This document shows positions 30,964 through 41,016 of a DNA stretch of 64,000 nt, in pieces; within the stretch, counting starts at the first letter, position 1; each line of letters starts with the position of its first letter. This stretch comes from an uncultured Methylotenera sp. (GTDB taxonomy: Bacteria; Pseudomonadota; Gammaproteobacteria; Burkholderiales; Methylophilaceae). The notes beneath the pieces were generated by a model. That model was given only the letters and a program-made list of their open reading frames with translations, was not told where the DNA came from and made no database searches. The DNA is taken from assembly GCF_946479685.1 (NCBI RefSeq), contig NZ_CAMLGS010000001.1, positions 73,288-137,287 on the forward strand, written 5' to 3'. The position numbers and the translations under genes were made by a program.

Positions 30964-31709
30964 GCAAATGCGCCGCTCAGTTAAAAAGAATCACACCCTA
31001 TATTAGCGGCCTCTTTTTACTATCGGCCTGCGCTAGCAATGTACCGCTAGATAAAAACAGTAAAAAAAGCGTTCCGGAACAAAAAGACCGCAGCACCTTT
31101 AGCCAAATTGCAAAAGCCGATATTGATAGAATGGCTGATGTAGAAATGCGCGAAAACGCACAGAGCTTACGCCTGCTGATGCTCAAGCTATACAAACGCA
31201 ACCCGCAGGAATTAAAGAAAAGCACCTCTGACCCAGCAGAGAAAATGATAGATTGGGTATTTGATGGTGCAGCACAGCACCATTACCAACTCCCTGAAAT
31301 TAACAACCTAGTGACCACGGATGCCATTTTCTTGGCATTTAACCCAGAGTTCAAAGGCGACCGCGTACTCGCTTTTACCGTGGGCCTGCACACCATGCTG
31401 CTCAAGGCGCATAACGATAAAACCGAGTTTTATTTCACAGACAGCCTAGACCCGCAACGCATATACAACGTAGCGCGCAATATAGAAATTGCGGTGTGGA
31501 AACTATCCAACGCCAGGGACGAAACCGGCACCCTGTATTTGCTGAGCAATGAGATTGGCGAGCATGATAAGAATTTATCATTTGAACGCGAGTTTGGGAA
31601 AATGATAGGCCGCATAGACCTGTATGCGCTGGTGCTAGCGGAGAAGTCTCAGCGCATGATTTCACGTGTGGTGCAAAACCTCGCCACAGCGCTGTTTCTA
31701 CCGTTCTAA
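30960..31709 (+). CDS. Predicted lipoprotein downstream of phoR
   Basis: 249-residue exported lipoprotein with the lipobox LLSACAS near residues 20-26, giving a lipidated Cys. It has a lysine/serine-rich linker followed by a mixed alpha/beta domain; I do not recognise it. It overlaps phoR by ATGA, so it is in the phoB-phoR operon and is likely produced in phosphate starvation. A direct role in phosphate sensing is only inference. Confidence 0.78.
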   Translation: MSKCAAQLKRITPYISGLFLLSACASNVPLDKNSKKSVPEQKDRSTFSQIAKADIDRMADVEMRENAQSLRLLMLKLYKRNPQELKKSTSDPAEKMIDWVFDGAAQHHYQLPEINNLVTTDAIFLAFNPEFKGDRVLAFTVGLHTMLLKAHNDKTEFYFTDSLDPQRIYNVARNIEIAVWKLSNARDETGTLYLLSNEIGEHDKNLSFEREFGKMIGRIDLYALVLAEKSQRMISRVVQNLATALFLPF

Positions 31710-31833
31710 CCTTAACAGCAACAACTCTAACTCTCCGTTTCACCTTAATTTGGCAGCCCTAGTAGCAACGCGCATTGCGCTTAAAGCTGCTGCCGTCAAT
31801 TAAGCAAAGCACCCTAACCGGCTGCCAAAAACA

Positions 31834-31870
31834 CAAACGCCCCATGTAAATCACATACATGGGGCGTTTG
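31834..31870 (-). terminator. Terminator of the 1294-residue oxidoreductase gene
   Basis: CAAACGCCCCATGTA and TACATGGGGCGTTTG form a perfect 15-bp stem around a 7-base loop. On the minus strand it is followed by TGTTTTTGG, a partial T-tract. It lies 23 bases past the stop of the gene. Confidence 0.75.
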
Positions 31871-31892
31871 CACATAGGGTCATGCTTAACTG

Positions 31893-34800
31893 TTACAGCA
31901 ATACTTTTTCAATACCGCCATTGTTAGCTTTATGTACATACTCTTGCATCCAGTTCTCGCCTAGAATATGTTTCGCCATTTCCACCACAATGTAGTCAGC
32001 TTCAATACCAGTATCTTCACCGTAACGTGACAGACCTTGTAAGCAGCTTGGGCATGAAGTCAGTATCTTCACTTGCTCCTCTGGCGCGCCTACGGTCAAG
32101 CCCATTTGCTGCATGCCTTTTTCCAGCTCTTCCTGCTTACGCATTTTCACCTGCGTAGAAATATCTGGACGTGCCACCGCAAAAGTACCGCTCTCACCGC
32201 AGCACCTGTCGTTCAATGCCACATCTTGGCCCATTAAAGTATTAGTTACTTCAAGCGGCTTGTAGGTCTTCATCGGCGTATGGCAAGGGTCATGGTACAT
32301 ATAGCGAGTACCGGTCACGCCCTGTAAGCGCATGTCTTTTTCCATCAGATACTCATGAATATCCAGCAAACGGCAGCCCGGGAATATCTTCTCGAACTCG
32401 TATTTTTGCAACTGATCCATACAAGTACCGCAAGACACGATTACCGTCTTAATATCCAGGTAATTCAATGTGTTAGCAACACGATGGAACAACACGCGGT
32501 TATCTGCTGTGATTTCCTGACCTTTATCGTGATTGCCTGCAGAAGTTTGCGGGTAACCACAACATAAGTAGCCTGGCGGCAACACGGTAATTGCCCCTAC
32601 TTCATACAGCATTGCCTGCGTCGCCAAACCCACATTAGAGAACAAACGCTCAGAGCCGCAGCCAGGGAAGTAGAACACTGCTTCTGAATCATCCGTCACC
32701 TTTTGCGGGTTACGAATCACCGGAATCATATGATCATCTTCCAAGCCCAGCATCGCACGTGAGGTCTTAGACTGCATTTTCTTCGGCATAGGGCGATTAA
32801 TGAAATGAATCACCTGTGCTTTGATTTCAGGCTTACCTACGGTTGCCGGCGGATGTTTTTTATCGCGTAGCAAGCCAAAGCGCTTGGCCAGACCATGCGC
32901 AAAGTTTTGCGCTTTATAGCCCCAGTTAATCATTACGGTACGTAACAATTTAATAGTGGCCGGGTCTTTGGCGTTCAAGAATGCCATGCCTAGCGCGGTG
33001 CCTGGGTTAAATTGCTTTTTACCTTGCTCGCGCAGGAAGTTACGCATTTTGATAGAAACGTCACCAAAATCGATATCCACTGGACACGGTTTTTCACAGC
33101 GATGGCAAACCGTACAATGGTCGGCTACATCGTTGAACTCATCAAAATGCTTGATTGAAATACCACGGCGCGTTTGCTCTTCATACAAGAAGGCTTCAAT
33201 CAGTAAAGAGGTACCTAAAATCTTGTTGCGTGGGCTATACAGCAAGTTAGCACGTGGCACATGCGTGGTACATACAGGCTTACACTTACCGCAGCGTAAG
33301 CAGTCACTGATATCGTCTGCAATTTCACCAATGGCAGACTGCTCCATGATAATAGACTCTTGCTCTAGCAAGCCAAAGCTTGGTGTGTAGGCGTTTTCCA
33401 GCCCAGAACCAGCCATCAGCTTACCTTTGTTAAAGTGACCGTTAGGGTCCACTTTCTTTTTATAGTTGGTAAAGGTATCAATCGTGGCTTGATCCAAAAA
33501 TTCCATTTTGGTAATGCCGATACCATGCTCACCAGAAATCACGCCATCCAAGCCACGTGCCAGCGCCATCACTTTGGCAACGGCTGCGTGTGCATCTTGC
33601 ATCATGCCGTAATCATCGGAGTTTACTGGGATATTGGTATGCACGTTACCGTCGCCGGCATGCATGTGCAACGCAATAAACACACGGCTTTTCAGCACTT
33701 GCTTATGAATCTCGTCGCAACGCTCAAGGATTTTTTGATACTCGCGCCCAGCAAAAATATCCGCCATCGGACGCTTCAGCTCGCGCTTCCATGAAATGCG
33801 CAAATCATAAGACTGCACAGCCCTAAACACATTTTCATAATGTGCATAGGCTTTACCAGCTTCGCCCAACACGGCAACTGGTTCATCCAGATGCTCTAGT
33901 ACAAAGCTCCAGCGTGCACGCAGATCCGCCAGCAATGCCAACGCCATGGTTTGCTTGGTTTTCACCATGCCAGCGTCAGAGCCACCATCTTCATCCGGCT
34001 GCAACGGTAACTCGCCCTGCATAAAGGCTTCGAGCGCATCAATCAGTTTCAGTTTATTTCTGATCGACAAATCGATATTAATGCGCTCGATACCGTCTGA
34101 GTAATCACCTAAGCGCGGCAATGGGATCACCACGTCTTCGTTAATCTTAAAGGCATTGGTGTGTTTAGCAATGGCAGCGGTTCTGGCACGGTCTAGCCAG
34201 AATTTTTTACGAGATTCGCTTGATACCGCGATAAAGCCTTCACCGTTACGTGCGTTACATAAACGCACCATGCTAGAAGCCACTTCACCCACTGCATTTT
34301 CATCATCAGATGCGATGTCTGCAATCAACACCATTTTCGGACGTTGCTGACGAGCAGCTTTGGTCGCATAACCCACCGCTTTGATATAACGCTCGTCCAT
34401 ATGCTCGAGACCGGCCATAATCACGGCTGGTGTCTGCTTAGCTGTTGCATCTAGGTAGTCTTTAATTTCCACAATCGCAGGCACGGCATGCGACACATTG
34501 CCAAAGAACTCCAAAGCCAAGGTACGCACATACTTAGGCATGCGGTGCAAGATAAAGGTGGCGCTGGTAATTAAGCCATCACAACCCTCTTTTTGAATAC
34601 CAGGTAAACCAGATAAGAATTTATCGGTAACGTCTTTACCCAAACCAACCTTACGGAAGCTAGGGCCTGGAATTTCTAAAATCTCAGGCTCAGACAGCAA
34701 GGTTTTCATGTCTTCGCTGTAGCGGCTGATTTTAAATCTAGCCATCTCGATGTCGTGAATCTTGCCTAGATTGTGGTCTAAGCGTTCAACTTCCATCCAC

Positions 34801-35777
34801 TCACCGTCTGGCGTCACCATGCGCCATGACGCAAGGTTATCTAAGGCAGTACCCCATAGCACCGCTTTTTTACCGCCAGCGTTCATCGCCACGTTACCGC
34901 CAATGCAAGAAGCATCGGCACTAGTTGGGTCACATGCAAACTCTAGGCCCGCATCAGATGCAGCCTCCATCGCACGTCTAGTCACCACGCCCGCACCACA
35001 CTCAATGGTGGCCACTTGACGCGCAACGCCAGGCAAGGTGCGCATTTGCACACCAGTATGCTGGTCTAATTTTTCTGTATTAATGACCGCTGACAACGGT
35101 GTTAATGGCACCGCACCGCCGGTATAGCCAGTGCCACCGCCACGTGGGATGATAGTAAGCCCTAACTCGATACATGCGCGCACTAATGCCGCAATTTCGC
35201 TCTCGGTGTCTGGCGTTAATACTAGGAATGGATATTCAACGCGCCAGTCGGTAGCATCGGTCACGTGAGACACGCGTGACAAACCGTCAAACTTGACGTT
35301 ATCTTTGCGTGTGATTTTTGAAAGTTTAGCCAGTGCTTTTTTGCGCAGGTTAGCTGTCTGTTTAAATTCATTTTCGAATTTAGTCACAGCTTGGCGCGCA
35401 GCCACAACCAGCTTCACTACTTTAGCGTTACCGGCACTGCGCTCATCAATCGCTGCAATGCGGTGTTTCAAGGCATCCACCAGCGCTTTGCAACGCTTAG
35501 GATTTTCTAATAAGTCATCTTGCAGATATGGGTTGCGTGATACTACCCACAAGTCGCCCAGCACTTCAAACAGCATGCGTGCGGAACGCCCAGTTTTACG
35601 CTCGCCGCGCAATTCATTTAAAATACTCCAAATTTCTTCGCCAAGAAACCGAATGACAATTTCACGGTCAGAGAAAGAAGTATAGTTATAGGGAATTTCG
35701 CGCAAGCGCGTTGCAGGCTTAGGCTCTGCGTTTAAAATAGTGCTTAATAGAGGTGCGTTCATTGTAATTTTTGACAA
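31893..35777 (-). CDS. FAD-linked oxidase / Fe-S / CCG-domain fusion (DUF3683 family)
   Basis: A large (1294 residues) GlcD-GlcF-like fusion. An N-terminal DUF3683-type region is followed by the FAD-binding domain near residue 190 ([37 protein letters not shown]) and an FAD-oxidase C domain with [16 protein letters not shown] and [10 protein letters not shown]. Then come two 4Fe-4S clusters ([14 protein letters not shown] and [14 protein letters not shown]) and two CCG halves ([30 protein letters not shown]). Such enzymes oxidise 2-hydroxyacids such as D-lactate, glycolate or D-2-hydroxyglutarate, passing electrons to quinone. The precise substrate is not fixed by sequence. Confidence 0.92.
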   Translation of the reverse strand: MSKITMNAPLLSTILNAEPKPATRLREIPYNYTSFSDREIVIRFLGEEIWSILNELRGERKTGRSARMLFEVLGDLWVVSRNPYLQDDLLENPKRCKALVDALKHRIAAIDERSAGNAKVVKLVVAARQAVTKFENEFKQTANLRKKALAKLSKITRKDNVKFDGLSRVSHVTDATDWRVEYPFLVLTPDTESEIAALVRACIELGLTIIPRGGGTGYTGGAVPLTPLSAVINTEKLDQHTGVQMRTLPGVARQVATIECGAGVVTRRAMEAASDAGLEFACDPTSADASCIGGNVAMNAGGKKAVLWGTALDNLASWRMVTPDGEWMEVERLDHNLGKIHDIEMARFKISRYSEDMKTLLSEPEILEIPGPSFRKVGLGKDVTDKFLSGLPGIQKEGCDGLITSATFILHRMPKYVRTLALEFFGNVSHAVPAIVEIKDYLDATAKQTPAVIMAGLEHMDERYIKAVGYATKAARQQRPKMVLIADIASDDENAVGEVASSMVRLCNARNGEGFIAVSSESRKKFWLDRARTAAIAKHTNAFKINEDVVIPLPRLGDYSDGIERINIDLSIRNKLKLIDALEAFMQGELPLQPDEDGGSDAGMVKTKQTMALALLADLRARWSFVLEHLDEPVAVLGEAGKAYAHYENVFRAVQSYDLRISWKRELKRPMADIFAGREYQKILERCDEIHKQVLKSRVFIALHMHAGDGNVHTNIPVNSDDYGMMQDAHAAVAKVMALARGLDGVISGEHGIGITKMEFLDQATIDTFTNYKKKVDPNGHFNKGKLMAGSGLENAYTPSFGLLEQESIIMEQSAIGEIADDISDCLRCGKCKPVCTTHVPRANLLYSPRNKILGTSLLIEAFLYEEQTRRGISIKHFDEFNDVADHCTVCHRCEKPCPVDIDFGDVSIKMRNFLREQGKKQFNPGTALGMAFLNAKDPATIKLLRTVMINWGYKAQNFAHGLAKRFGLLRDKKHPPATVGKPEIKAQVIHFINRPMPKKMQSKTSRAMLGLEDDHMIPVIRNPQKVTDDSEAVFYFPGCGSERLFSNVGLATQAMLYEVGAITVLPPGYLCCGYPQTSAGNHDKGQEITADNRVLFHRVANTLNYLDIKTVIVSCGTCMDQLQKYEFEKIFPGCRLLDIHEYLMEKDMRLQGVTGTRYMYHDPCHTPMKTYKPLEVTNTLMGQDVALNDRCCGESGTFAVARPDISTQVKMRKQEELEKGMQQMGLTVGAPEEQVKILTSCPSCLQGLSRYGEDTGIEADYIVVEMAKHILGENWMQEYVHKANNGGIEKVLL

Positions 35778-35930
35778 ATAGCTTTGCTATTAAAGAATCA
35801 TTATAACATGGTGTAAGCTGGCAAATAAGCGCGACTGTGATATGGTTATTTATCACACCCACACATTTATGATAGCAACACCCGAAAAAGATTCACCCAG
35901 AATATCCATTAACAAAGTTAGACCATTAAG

Positions 35931-36431
35931 ATGAAACAATTATTAAAGAAATCTTTACTGCCGATTATTATTATTGCACTGCTAGCGCTGCTAGGGCTGC
36001 AATTGACCAAAAAGCCACAAGCGCCGGATGTGACATTCAACACGATTGATGGCAAACAAATCTCGATGGCATCACTGAAAGACAAGGTTGTCATCGTCAA
36101 CTTCTGGGCCACCGACTGCCCAGGCTGCATCAAAGAAATGCCTGAGTTAATTAAAACATATAACACTTACCAATCCAAGGGGCTTGAAATCATAGCGGTT
36201 GCCATGCCACATGATGAAATTTCGCAAATTAAAAATTACAGCCAAGCCCAGCACCTGCCTTTTCCGGTGACATATGACCAAAGCGCAGCCCTCACCGAAC
36301 TATTCGGCAAGGTGCGACTAACACCCACTGCTTTTATCTACAACAAGCAAGGCGACTTGCTACAAAGAACCATGGGCGAGCTAGATTTTGCCGCATTACA
36401 ACAACTACTAAACAAAGAACTGGGCGCTTAA
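35931..36431 (+). CDS. TlpA/ResA-type thiol-disulfide oxidoreductase
   Basis: Membrane-anchored periplasmic thioredoxin-fold protein. One N-terminal transmembrane helix (residues 9-23) anchors it; the active site is WATDCPGCIKEMPEL (Cys-Pro-Gly-Cys) near residue 64, with the cis-proline at RLTPTAF near residue 130. Such proteins keep cytochrome c haem-binding cysteines reduced or serve copper-site assembly. hemJ begins immediately after its TAA stop with no spacing, suggesting coupled expression of haem-related functions. Confidence 0.9.
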   Translation: MKQLLKKSLLPIIIIALLALLGLQLTKKPQAPDVTFNTIDGKQISMASLKDKVVIVNFWATDCPGCIKEMPELIKTYNTYQSKGLEIIAVAMPHDEISQIKNYSQAQHLPFPVTYDQSAALTELFGKVRLTPTAFIYNKQGDLLQRTMGELDFAALQQLLNKELGA

Positions 36432-36857
36432 ATGCTGTGGATTAAAGCGCTGCACATTATTTTCATCACAAGCTGGTTTGCTGGCCTATTTTATCTACCC
36501 AGATTATTTGTTAACCACGCAATGGTGCTTGATAGCACCACACCAGACCACAACACTTCTGAGCGCCTAAAGCTGATGGAGCGCAAGCTATACCGCTTTA
36601 TGCAGCCATTGGCTTTATTAGCACTAGGCTTTGGACTTTGGCTGTGGCTAGGTTACGGTATTGCAGGCGCATGGATGCATGCCAAGTTAACACTAGTTGC
36701 CGTACTGATAGGCTACCACTTTTACTGCGGCAAACTGGTGAGTGACTTCAAGCAGGATAAAAACCAACACAGCCATATTTGGTACCGCTGGTTTAATGAG
36801 CTTCCGGTACTTATCCTGATTGCGGTTGTGATACTAGTTGTGGTTAAACCATTTTAA
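36432..36857 (+). CDS. hemJ: Protoporphyrinogen IX oxidase HemJ
   Basis: Membrane enzyme of haem synthesis oxidising protoporphyrinogen IX. It has four hydrophobic segments in 141 residues, with the family N-terminus MLWIKALHIIFITSWFAGLF, then YLPRLFVNHA, and WMHAKLTLVAVLIGYH with the conserved Lys and His. It begins directly at the tlpA-like stop. Older annotation calls this family UPF0093 or CopD-like, but the motifs fit HemJ. Confidence 0.9.
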   Translation: MLWIKALHIIFITSWFAGLFYLPRLFVNHAMVLDSTTPDHNTSERLKLMERKLYRFMQPLALLALGFGLWLWLGYGIAGAWMHAKLTLVAVLIGYHFYCGKLVSDFKQDKNQHSHIWYRWFNELPVLILIAVVILVVVKPF

Positions 36858-36871
36858 CGGGAAGATAAGCC

Positions 36872-37642
36872 ATGCATCATGATGACTCTGACCTGCTAGG
36901 CTCGTCCTGGCTCATCTACATGTTAGCTAAATCCAGCAATACGCCTGAGGGGCGTTTATTGAGCCTGTTCGATATCTTGAACGACTGGCTCAAAGCACCC
37001 AACATGCTAAGACACTGCCAGCTAAGTGACTCCAACCACGCATTATTACTCAGCTACTGCACCGCACAGGCTCATGCCTTGGGGGCAGAAAATCCAGAAA
37101 CACTAGCCGAGCATATCGTGCTGATTGCGCGCAATGCCGCCCTGCAAGATATTGCACAACCGTTAAGCAATAGCTTAATGCATGCAAAAAAAGCAGCCAA
37201 CGCGCTTATTCTGGCGCAGACCCAGCCGCCAGCAGCCACAGCCGTTAAACGGACGATCACCAAGCCTGCAACCTACGCTATCGCCGCGACCTTGATGCTT
37301 GCAATTGGCGCAACACTGATTTGGGCACCTTTTTTACAAGAACAGCAAGCAGCACCACATCTGCGTGCTGCCGCAAACGATACACATAGCGCAGCACCAA
37401 CACCACAGCCCTTGACCGCACAAGATGCAACACAGATGTATGCAAAATTCGAGCTGATGCGTCAAGGCTCATGCCAGTTTCCTGAAGTATTGCAAATGCC
37501 GGATAAGCATAAAGCCATTTATTTAGAAAACGTGGTGGGCGGAAAACTACCAGCCAACCTGGAAGATCTTGCCATCGCCAATGAATATATGGCAAAAATA
37601 CGCTGCAACTACACCCCCATGCTAATGGCTGCATCCAAGTAG
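36872..37642 (+). CDS. Hypothetical membrane protein, 256 residues
   Basis: I do not recognise the family. It has a cytoplasmic alpha-helical N-terminal domain of about 120 residues, one transmembrane helix near residues 131-149 (ATYAIAATLMLAIGATLIW), and a C-terminal part with two cysteines (MRQGSCQFPE and IRCNYTP) that could form a disulfide in the periplasm. It starts 14 bases after hemJ with a GGGAAG site upstream, so it may share that transcript. Confidence 0.7.
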   Translation: MHHDDSDLLGSSWLIYMLAKSSNTPEGRLLSLFDILNDWLKAPNMLRHCQLSDSNHALLLSYCTAQAHALGAENPETLAEHIVLIARNAALQDIAQPLSNSLMHAKKAANALILAQTQPPAATAVKRTITKPATYAIAATLMLAIGATLIWAPFLQEQQAAPHLRAAANDTHSAAPTPQPLTAQDATQMYAKFELMRQGSCQFPEVLQMPDKHKAIYLENVVGGKLPANLEDLAIANEYMAKIRCNYTPMLMAASK

Positions 37643-37663
37643 TAACACATTGAATAATAACAG

Positions 37664-37693
37664 TTGCAATCACGCTATACAGATTAGTATAAT
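37664..37693 (+). promoter_or_regulatory. Promoter with overlapping palindrome at the TetR gene
   Basis: -35 TTGCAA (37664-37669) and -10 TATAAT (37688-37693) are 18 bases apart. A palindrome TATAC-N6-GTATA (37676-37691) covers the spacer and -10. The ATG of the TetR gene begins at 37700, six bases after the -10 box, so the transcript may be leaderless and repressed by its own product. Confidence 0.65.
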
Positions 37694-37699
37694 GGTGTC

Positions 37700-38263
37700 A
37701 TGACTGGCTTACGTGAAAAAATACTCACTACTGCGAGCAATTTATTTCAAACGCAGGGCATTAACTCGACTGGGGTTGATACCATAGTGGCTGTCGCCGG
37801 CACCACCAAAATGACGCTATATAAATATTTTGGCAGCAAAGAAGTTCTGATTCTAGAGGTGCTGAAACAAGGCCATCAAGACTTTCAAAACTGGCTCAAT
37901 GACAAACTGAGCAGTAACACCAAACAACCTAGCGAAAAACTGCAAAAGCTATTTGACTACATCGAAGAATGGGTCACCTCGCCTGATTTCCATGGTGTAG
38001 GCTTCATTAAAGCATCGGCTGAGTTTCCGCAAGAAGATAACCCAGTACACCAATTATCTTCACAACAATCGCAGCAATTCAAGCAATACATCTACCATTT
38101 GGCCACAGAAGCCAATATCAAAGACGCAGAAGGCTTATCGCTGCAATTATCCTTGATATTTGAAGGCGCGGTACAGGCTGAGCAAATGAAACGCGGCTCT
38201 GGCGCAATTAAATATGCGAAGACCGCGGCTAAAATACTGATTGACGGCGCATCCAAGCACTAA
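37700..38263 (+). CDS. TetR-family transcriptional regulator
   Basis: One-component repressor, 187 residues. The N-terminal HTH is clear: REKILTTASNLFQTQGINST, then VDTIVAVAGTTKMTLYKYFG and SKEVLILEVL. The C-terminal ligand domain is not assigned to a ligand. It is probably autoregulated through the palindrome over its promoter. Neighbours (hemJ-side hypothetical and a PfkB kinase) do not reveal the target. Confidence 0.92.
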   Translation: MTGLREKILTTASNLFQTQGINSTGVDTIVAVAGTTKMTLYKYFGSKEVLILEVLKQGHQDFQNWLNDKLSSNTKQPSEKLQKLFDYIEEWVTSPDFHGVGFIKASAEFPQEDNPVHQLSSQQSQQFKQYIYHLATEANIKDAEGLSLQLSLIFEGAVQAEQMKRGSGAIKYAKTAAKILIDGASKH

Positions 38264-38427
38264 CGACTGCCGTCACATCCGCTCGGCGCATATCCATACA
38301 GATTAAACTTAACCCAAGCATTACCCCTAGCATTACATGCTGGCATCACACCTGCCCAACTATTAAACTTGCCTAGCTGGGCTAATACCTAAGATAATGA
38401 TTCTTTTTTCATTTCTGCGTTAATTCC

Positions 38428-39384
38428 ATGCATACACTTATTTGCGGCTCACTTGCTTTTGACACCATCATGGTGTTTCAAGATAAATTCAAAAATCATA
38501 TCTTGCCAGATAAAATTCACGCGTTAAGCGTTGCTTTTTACGTACCAGAAATGCGCCGTGAATTTGGCGGCACAGCTGGCAACATTGCTTACAACCTGCA
38601 ATTACTGGATGGCAACCCGCTGATCATGGCAACTGCCGGTGAAGATTTTGGCACTTACACACAATGGCTGAATAGCAATAAAATCAGCTCCAGCCACATC
38701 AAAATCATCCCGAACAGCTTTACCGCGCAAGCGTTTATTACGACCGATACTGATGACAATCAAATCACGGCATTCCACCCGGGTGCAATGATAGAGTCAC
38801 ACCAAAACAGTGTAAAAGACGCTAAGGATATTACCCTTGCAGTCATCGCACCGGATGGCAGAGATGGCATGTTCCAACATGCACGCGAATGTCATGAGGC
38901 TGGCATTCCATTCTTGTTTGACCCAGGCCAAGGCTTGCCTATGTTCAATGGCGAAGAACTGCTGCAATTCATTGAAATGGCAGACTACCTTGCGGTGAAT
39001 GACTATGAATCACAAATTATTCAGGATAAAACCGGCTTATCTCTCGAAGAGTTGGCACTAAAAGTGAAAGCACTGGTCGTAACCCTAGGCGGTCAAGGCT
39101 CACAAATCTATGCAGATGGTCAACGTTTTGACATTCCGTGCGTTGTGGCAGATAAGATTGTTGACCCGACCGGCTGTGGGGATGCGTACCGTGCAGGCTT
39201 ACTGTATGGCATTGCTAAAGGTTGGGATTGGCCAACTTGCGGTAGACTAGCTTCAACCATGGGTGCAATTAAAATTGCACACCGCGGCGGACAAAATCAT
39301 GCGCCAACCCGCGCAGAGATTGAGGCCATTTACACGCAAGCACTGGTAAATGAAACGGCAAGTGCAGAAGGGTTCGGCAGCTAA
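38428..39384 (+). CDS. PfkB-family carbohydrate/nucleoside kinase
   Basis: Ribokinase-superfamily sugar or nucleoside kinase of 318 residues. The N-terminal motif FGGTAGNIAYNLQLL at residue 47 and the C-terminal signature DPTGCGDAYRAGLLYGIAKG near residue 249 (usually GAGD, here GCGD) with the catalytic Asp are present. The substrate-binding pattern is closest to adenosine-kinase-like members, but this is not decisive. The start is ATG with no strong ribosome binding site. Confidence 0.88.
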   Translation: MHTLICGSLAFDTIMVFQDKFKNHILPDKIHALSVAFYVPEMRREFGGTAGNIAYNLQLLDGNPLIMATAGEDFGTYTQWLNSNKISSSHIKIIPNSFTAQAFITTDTDDNQITAFHPGAMIESHQNSVKDAKDITLAVIAPDGRDGMFQHARECHEAGIPFLFDPGQGLPMFNGEELLQFIEMADYLAVNDYESQIIQDKTGLSLEELALKVKALVVTLGGQGSQIYADGQRFDIPCVVADKIVDPTGCGDAYRAGLLYGIAKGWDWPTCGRLASTMGAIKIAHRGGQNHAPTRAEIEAIYTQALVNETASAEGFGS

Positions 39385-39456
39385 ATACTGGCGGCCTTGA
39401 GGTGTATAAAGCCAGAACTTTTAAAATTTATATTCACTGATTAAAGGAAAAATAAA

Positions 39457-39909
39457 ATGCATATCAGTCGACTTATCGCAGTAGGCTTACTCAGCGTATT
39501 TTTAGCTGCTTGTGCAAGCTCCAACTCTGGCTCTGTGTATAGCAGAGAAGATGCCAGAAAAACACAAACCGTAAGAACCGGTACTGTAGAAAGTGTGCGC
39601 CAAGTAAAACTGGAAGGCACAAAAACACCGATTGGCACCGTAGCTGGCGGCGCAATTGGCGGCATCGCCGGTAGCTCAGTTGGCGGCGGCAAGGGCAGCA
39701 CCATTGCTACGGTACTAGGCGCGGTAGTAGGCGGCATTGCAGGTTCAGCCGCAGAAGAAGTAGCCACCAGAAAAGATGCGCTTGAGATTACTGTGAAACT
39801 TGATGGCGGCGGCCTATTAGCAGTGGTACAAGAAGCCGATGAGCCATTCTCTGCCGGACAACGCGTACGTCTGATTGAAAACGGCGGCACCACCCGTGTG
39901 TCACACTAG
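39457..39909 (+). CDS. Glycine-zipper outer membrane lipoprotein (SlyB/17 kDa antigen type)
   Basis: Exported lipoprotein, 150 residues, lipobox VFLAACAS near residue 18. A glycine-zipper pair of helices follows (VAGGAIGGIAGSSVGGGKG and LGAVVGGIAGSAAEEV), then a beta-rich C-terminus. Such proteins insert in the outer membrane or periplasmic envelope. A 150-codon frame on the opposite strand is an artefact of the repetitive glycine codons. AAGGAAAA upstream is a good ribosome binding site. Confidence 0.9.
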   Translation: MHISRLIAVGLLSVFLAACASSNSGSVYSREDARKTQTVRTGTVESVRQVKLEGTKTPIGTVAGGAIGGIAGSSVGGGKGSTIATVLGAVVGGIAGSAAEEVATRKDALEITVKLDGGGLLAVVQEADEPFSAGQRVRLIENGGTTRVSH

Positions 39910-39943
39910 ACGCGCACTGCACTAATCAGCGACTACGCTCACA

Positions 39944-39979
39944 ACCATATTGTCAGAATGAAAGCTCTGGCAATATGGT
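39944..39979 (+). terminator. Hairpin downstream of the glycine-zipper lipoprotein
   Basis: ACCATATTGTCAGA and TCTGGCAATATGGT form a 14-bp stem with one G-U-type pair around an 8-base loop. No T-tract follows, so it may be an attenuating or 3'-stabilising hairpin rather than an intrinsic terminator. Confidence 0.55.
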
Positions 39980-40091
39980 GACATTATCTATACAAAACAC
40001 TCGCCCCACCTAGCTAGCCTAGCCAACACAAGCCAAGCACTCCACTCCAGTCCACTCCAAAAAATGTAACATCCCAAGTAACGCAAGTCAC

Positions 40092-40130
40092 TGTCAACAA
40101 AGCATCATCTGTACGTCATTATTTCTTCAT
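40092..40130 (+). promoter_or_regulatory. Candidate Pho-box array upstream of olsB
   Basis: Four TCA trinucleotides fall at exactly 11-base intervals (40094, 40105, 40116, 40127), embedded in GTCA, ATCA, GTCA and TTCA. This is the repeat period of PhoB-binding sites, though only two units carry GTCA. A TTTAAAG-type -10 lies near 40139-40145. The olsB start is 40191. Confidence 0.45.
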
Positions 40131-40190
40131 ATTCCAACTTTAAAGTGCTGTTCAAGCTTAAAAGAAAACTATATGGAGAGCAGCCGTATC

Positions 40191-40961
40191 ATGCGTAAAG
40201 ACTTAACCTTAATTGGCAGCATTAATGCACGTAATCAAGAGTTAGCATCACAAAGAAGACTGTATGTAAACTTAGCACACACACAGGCTGAAATTGAAGA
40301 AGCACAACGCTTACGCTATAAAGTATTTGCTGAAGAAATGGGCGCACAGCTTTCAGGCACTGGCGGTTTAGATATCGATGGCTTCGACCAATTCTGCGAT
40401 CACTTAATCGTGCGCGATAGCGGTACCAACCAAGTGATTGGTACTTATAGAATCTTAAGTCCATCCAAGGCCAACGAAGCTGGTGGCTATTACTCTGCCG
40501 GTGAGTTTGATTTAAGCCGACTATCGCACCTGTTTGACCGCACGGTTGAGGTTGGCAGAGCATGCGTACATCAAAACTACCGCAATGGCGGCACGATCAC
40601 CATGTTATGGGCAGGCCTCGCCAAGTACATGCAGATTCACAACTACGAATACATGATTGGCTGCGGCAGCATGAGCATGTCGGACGGCGGCCACAGTGCA
40701 GCAAGTCTGTATAACAAACTAAAAGATGAATATTTATCGCCTTTAGAGTACCGCGTATTTGCACGTAATCCGCTACCAATCCAAGCGCTACACAATAACC
40801 TGCAAGTAGCATGCCCTCCGCTGATTAAAGGCTATTTGCGCCTAGGTGCTTATATTTGCGGTGAGCCTGCTTGGGACCCTTATTTCAACACCGCAGATAT
40901 GTTGGTAATGTTGCCACTATCAAGAATCAATCCAAGATACGCAGCGCATTTCCTGAAATAA
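40191..40961 (+). CDS. olsB: Ornithine lipid N-acyltransferase OlsB family
   Basis: GNAT-like acyltransferase that adds a 3-hydroxyacyl chain to ornithine, the first step of ornithine lipid synthesis. Motifs include EEAQRLRYKVFAEEMGAQ, DGFDQFCDHLIV, VEVGRACVHQNYRNG and ISCGSMSMSDG-type (MIGCGSMSMSDGG). ATG 40191 (MRKDLTLIGS) is chosen because GGAGAG lies 10 bases upstream; ATG 40173 would add six residues. It is followed by a PlsC-type gene, the usual olsB-olsA pair. Confidence 0.88.
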   Translation: MRKDLTLIGSINARNQELASQRRLYVNLAHTQAEIEEAQRLRYKVFAEEMGAQLSGTGGLDIDGFDQFCDHLIVRDSGTNQVIGTYRILSPSKANEAGGYYSAGEFDLSRLSHLFDRTVEVGRACVHQNYRNGGTITMLWAGLAKYMQIHNYEYMIGCGSMSMSDGGHSAASLYNKLKDEYLSPLEYRVFARNPLPIQALHNNLQVACPPLIKGYLRLGAYICGEPAWDPYFNTADMLVMLPLSRINPRYAAHFLK

Positions 40962-41016
40962 ACCTTGAAATAAACTCAGCACAGATTTAGTTAGCCTTAA
41001 ACCATAGAGATATGCG

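Noticed and set aside
39441..39893. 150-codon minus-strand frame rich in Pro/Ser/Thr
   Set aside because: Mirror of the glycine-zipper lipoprotein; produced by repeated glycine and alanine codons on the other strand.
40012..40075. Low-complexity CCACTCC-type stretch as repeat element
   Set aside because: Irregular, no clear unit or period.
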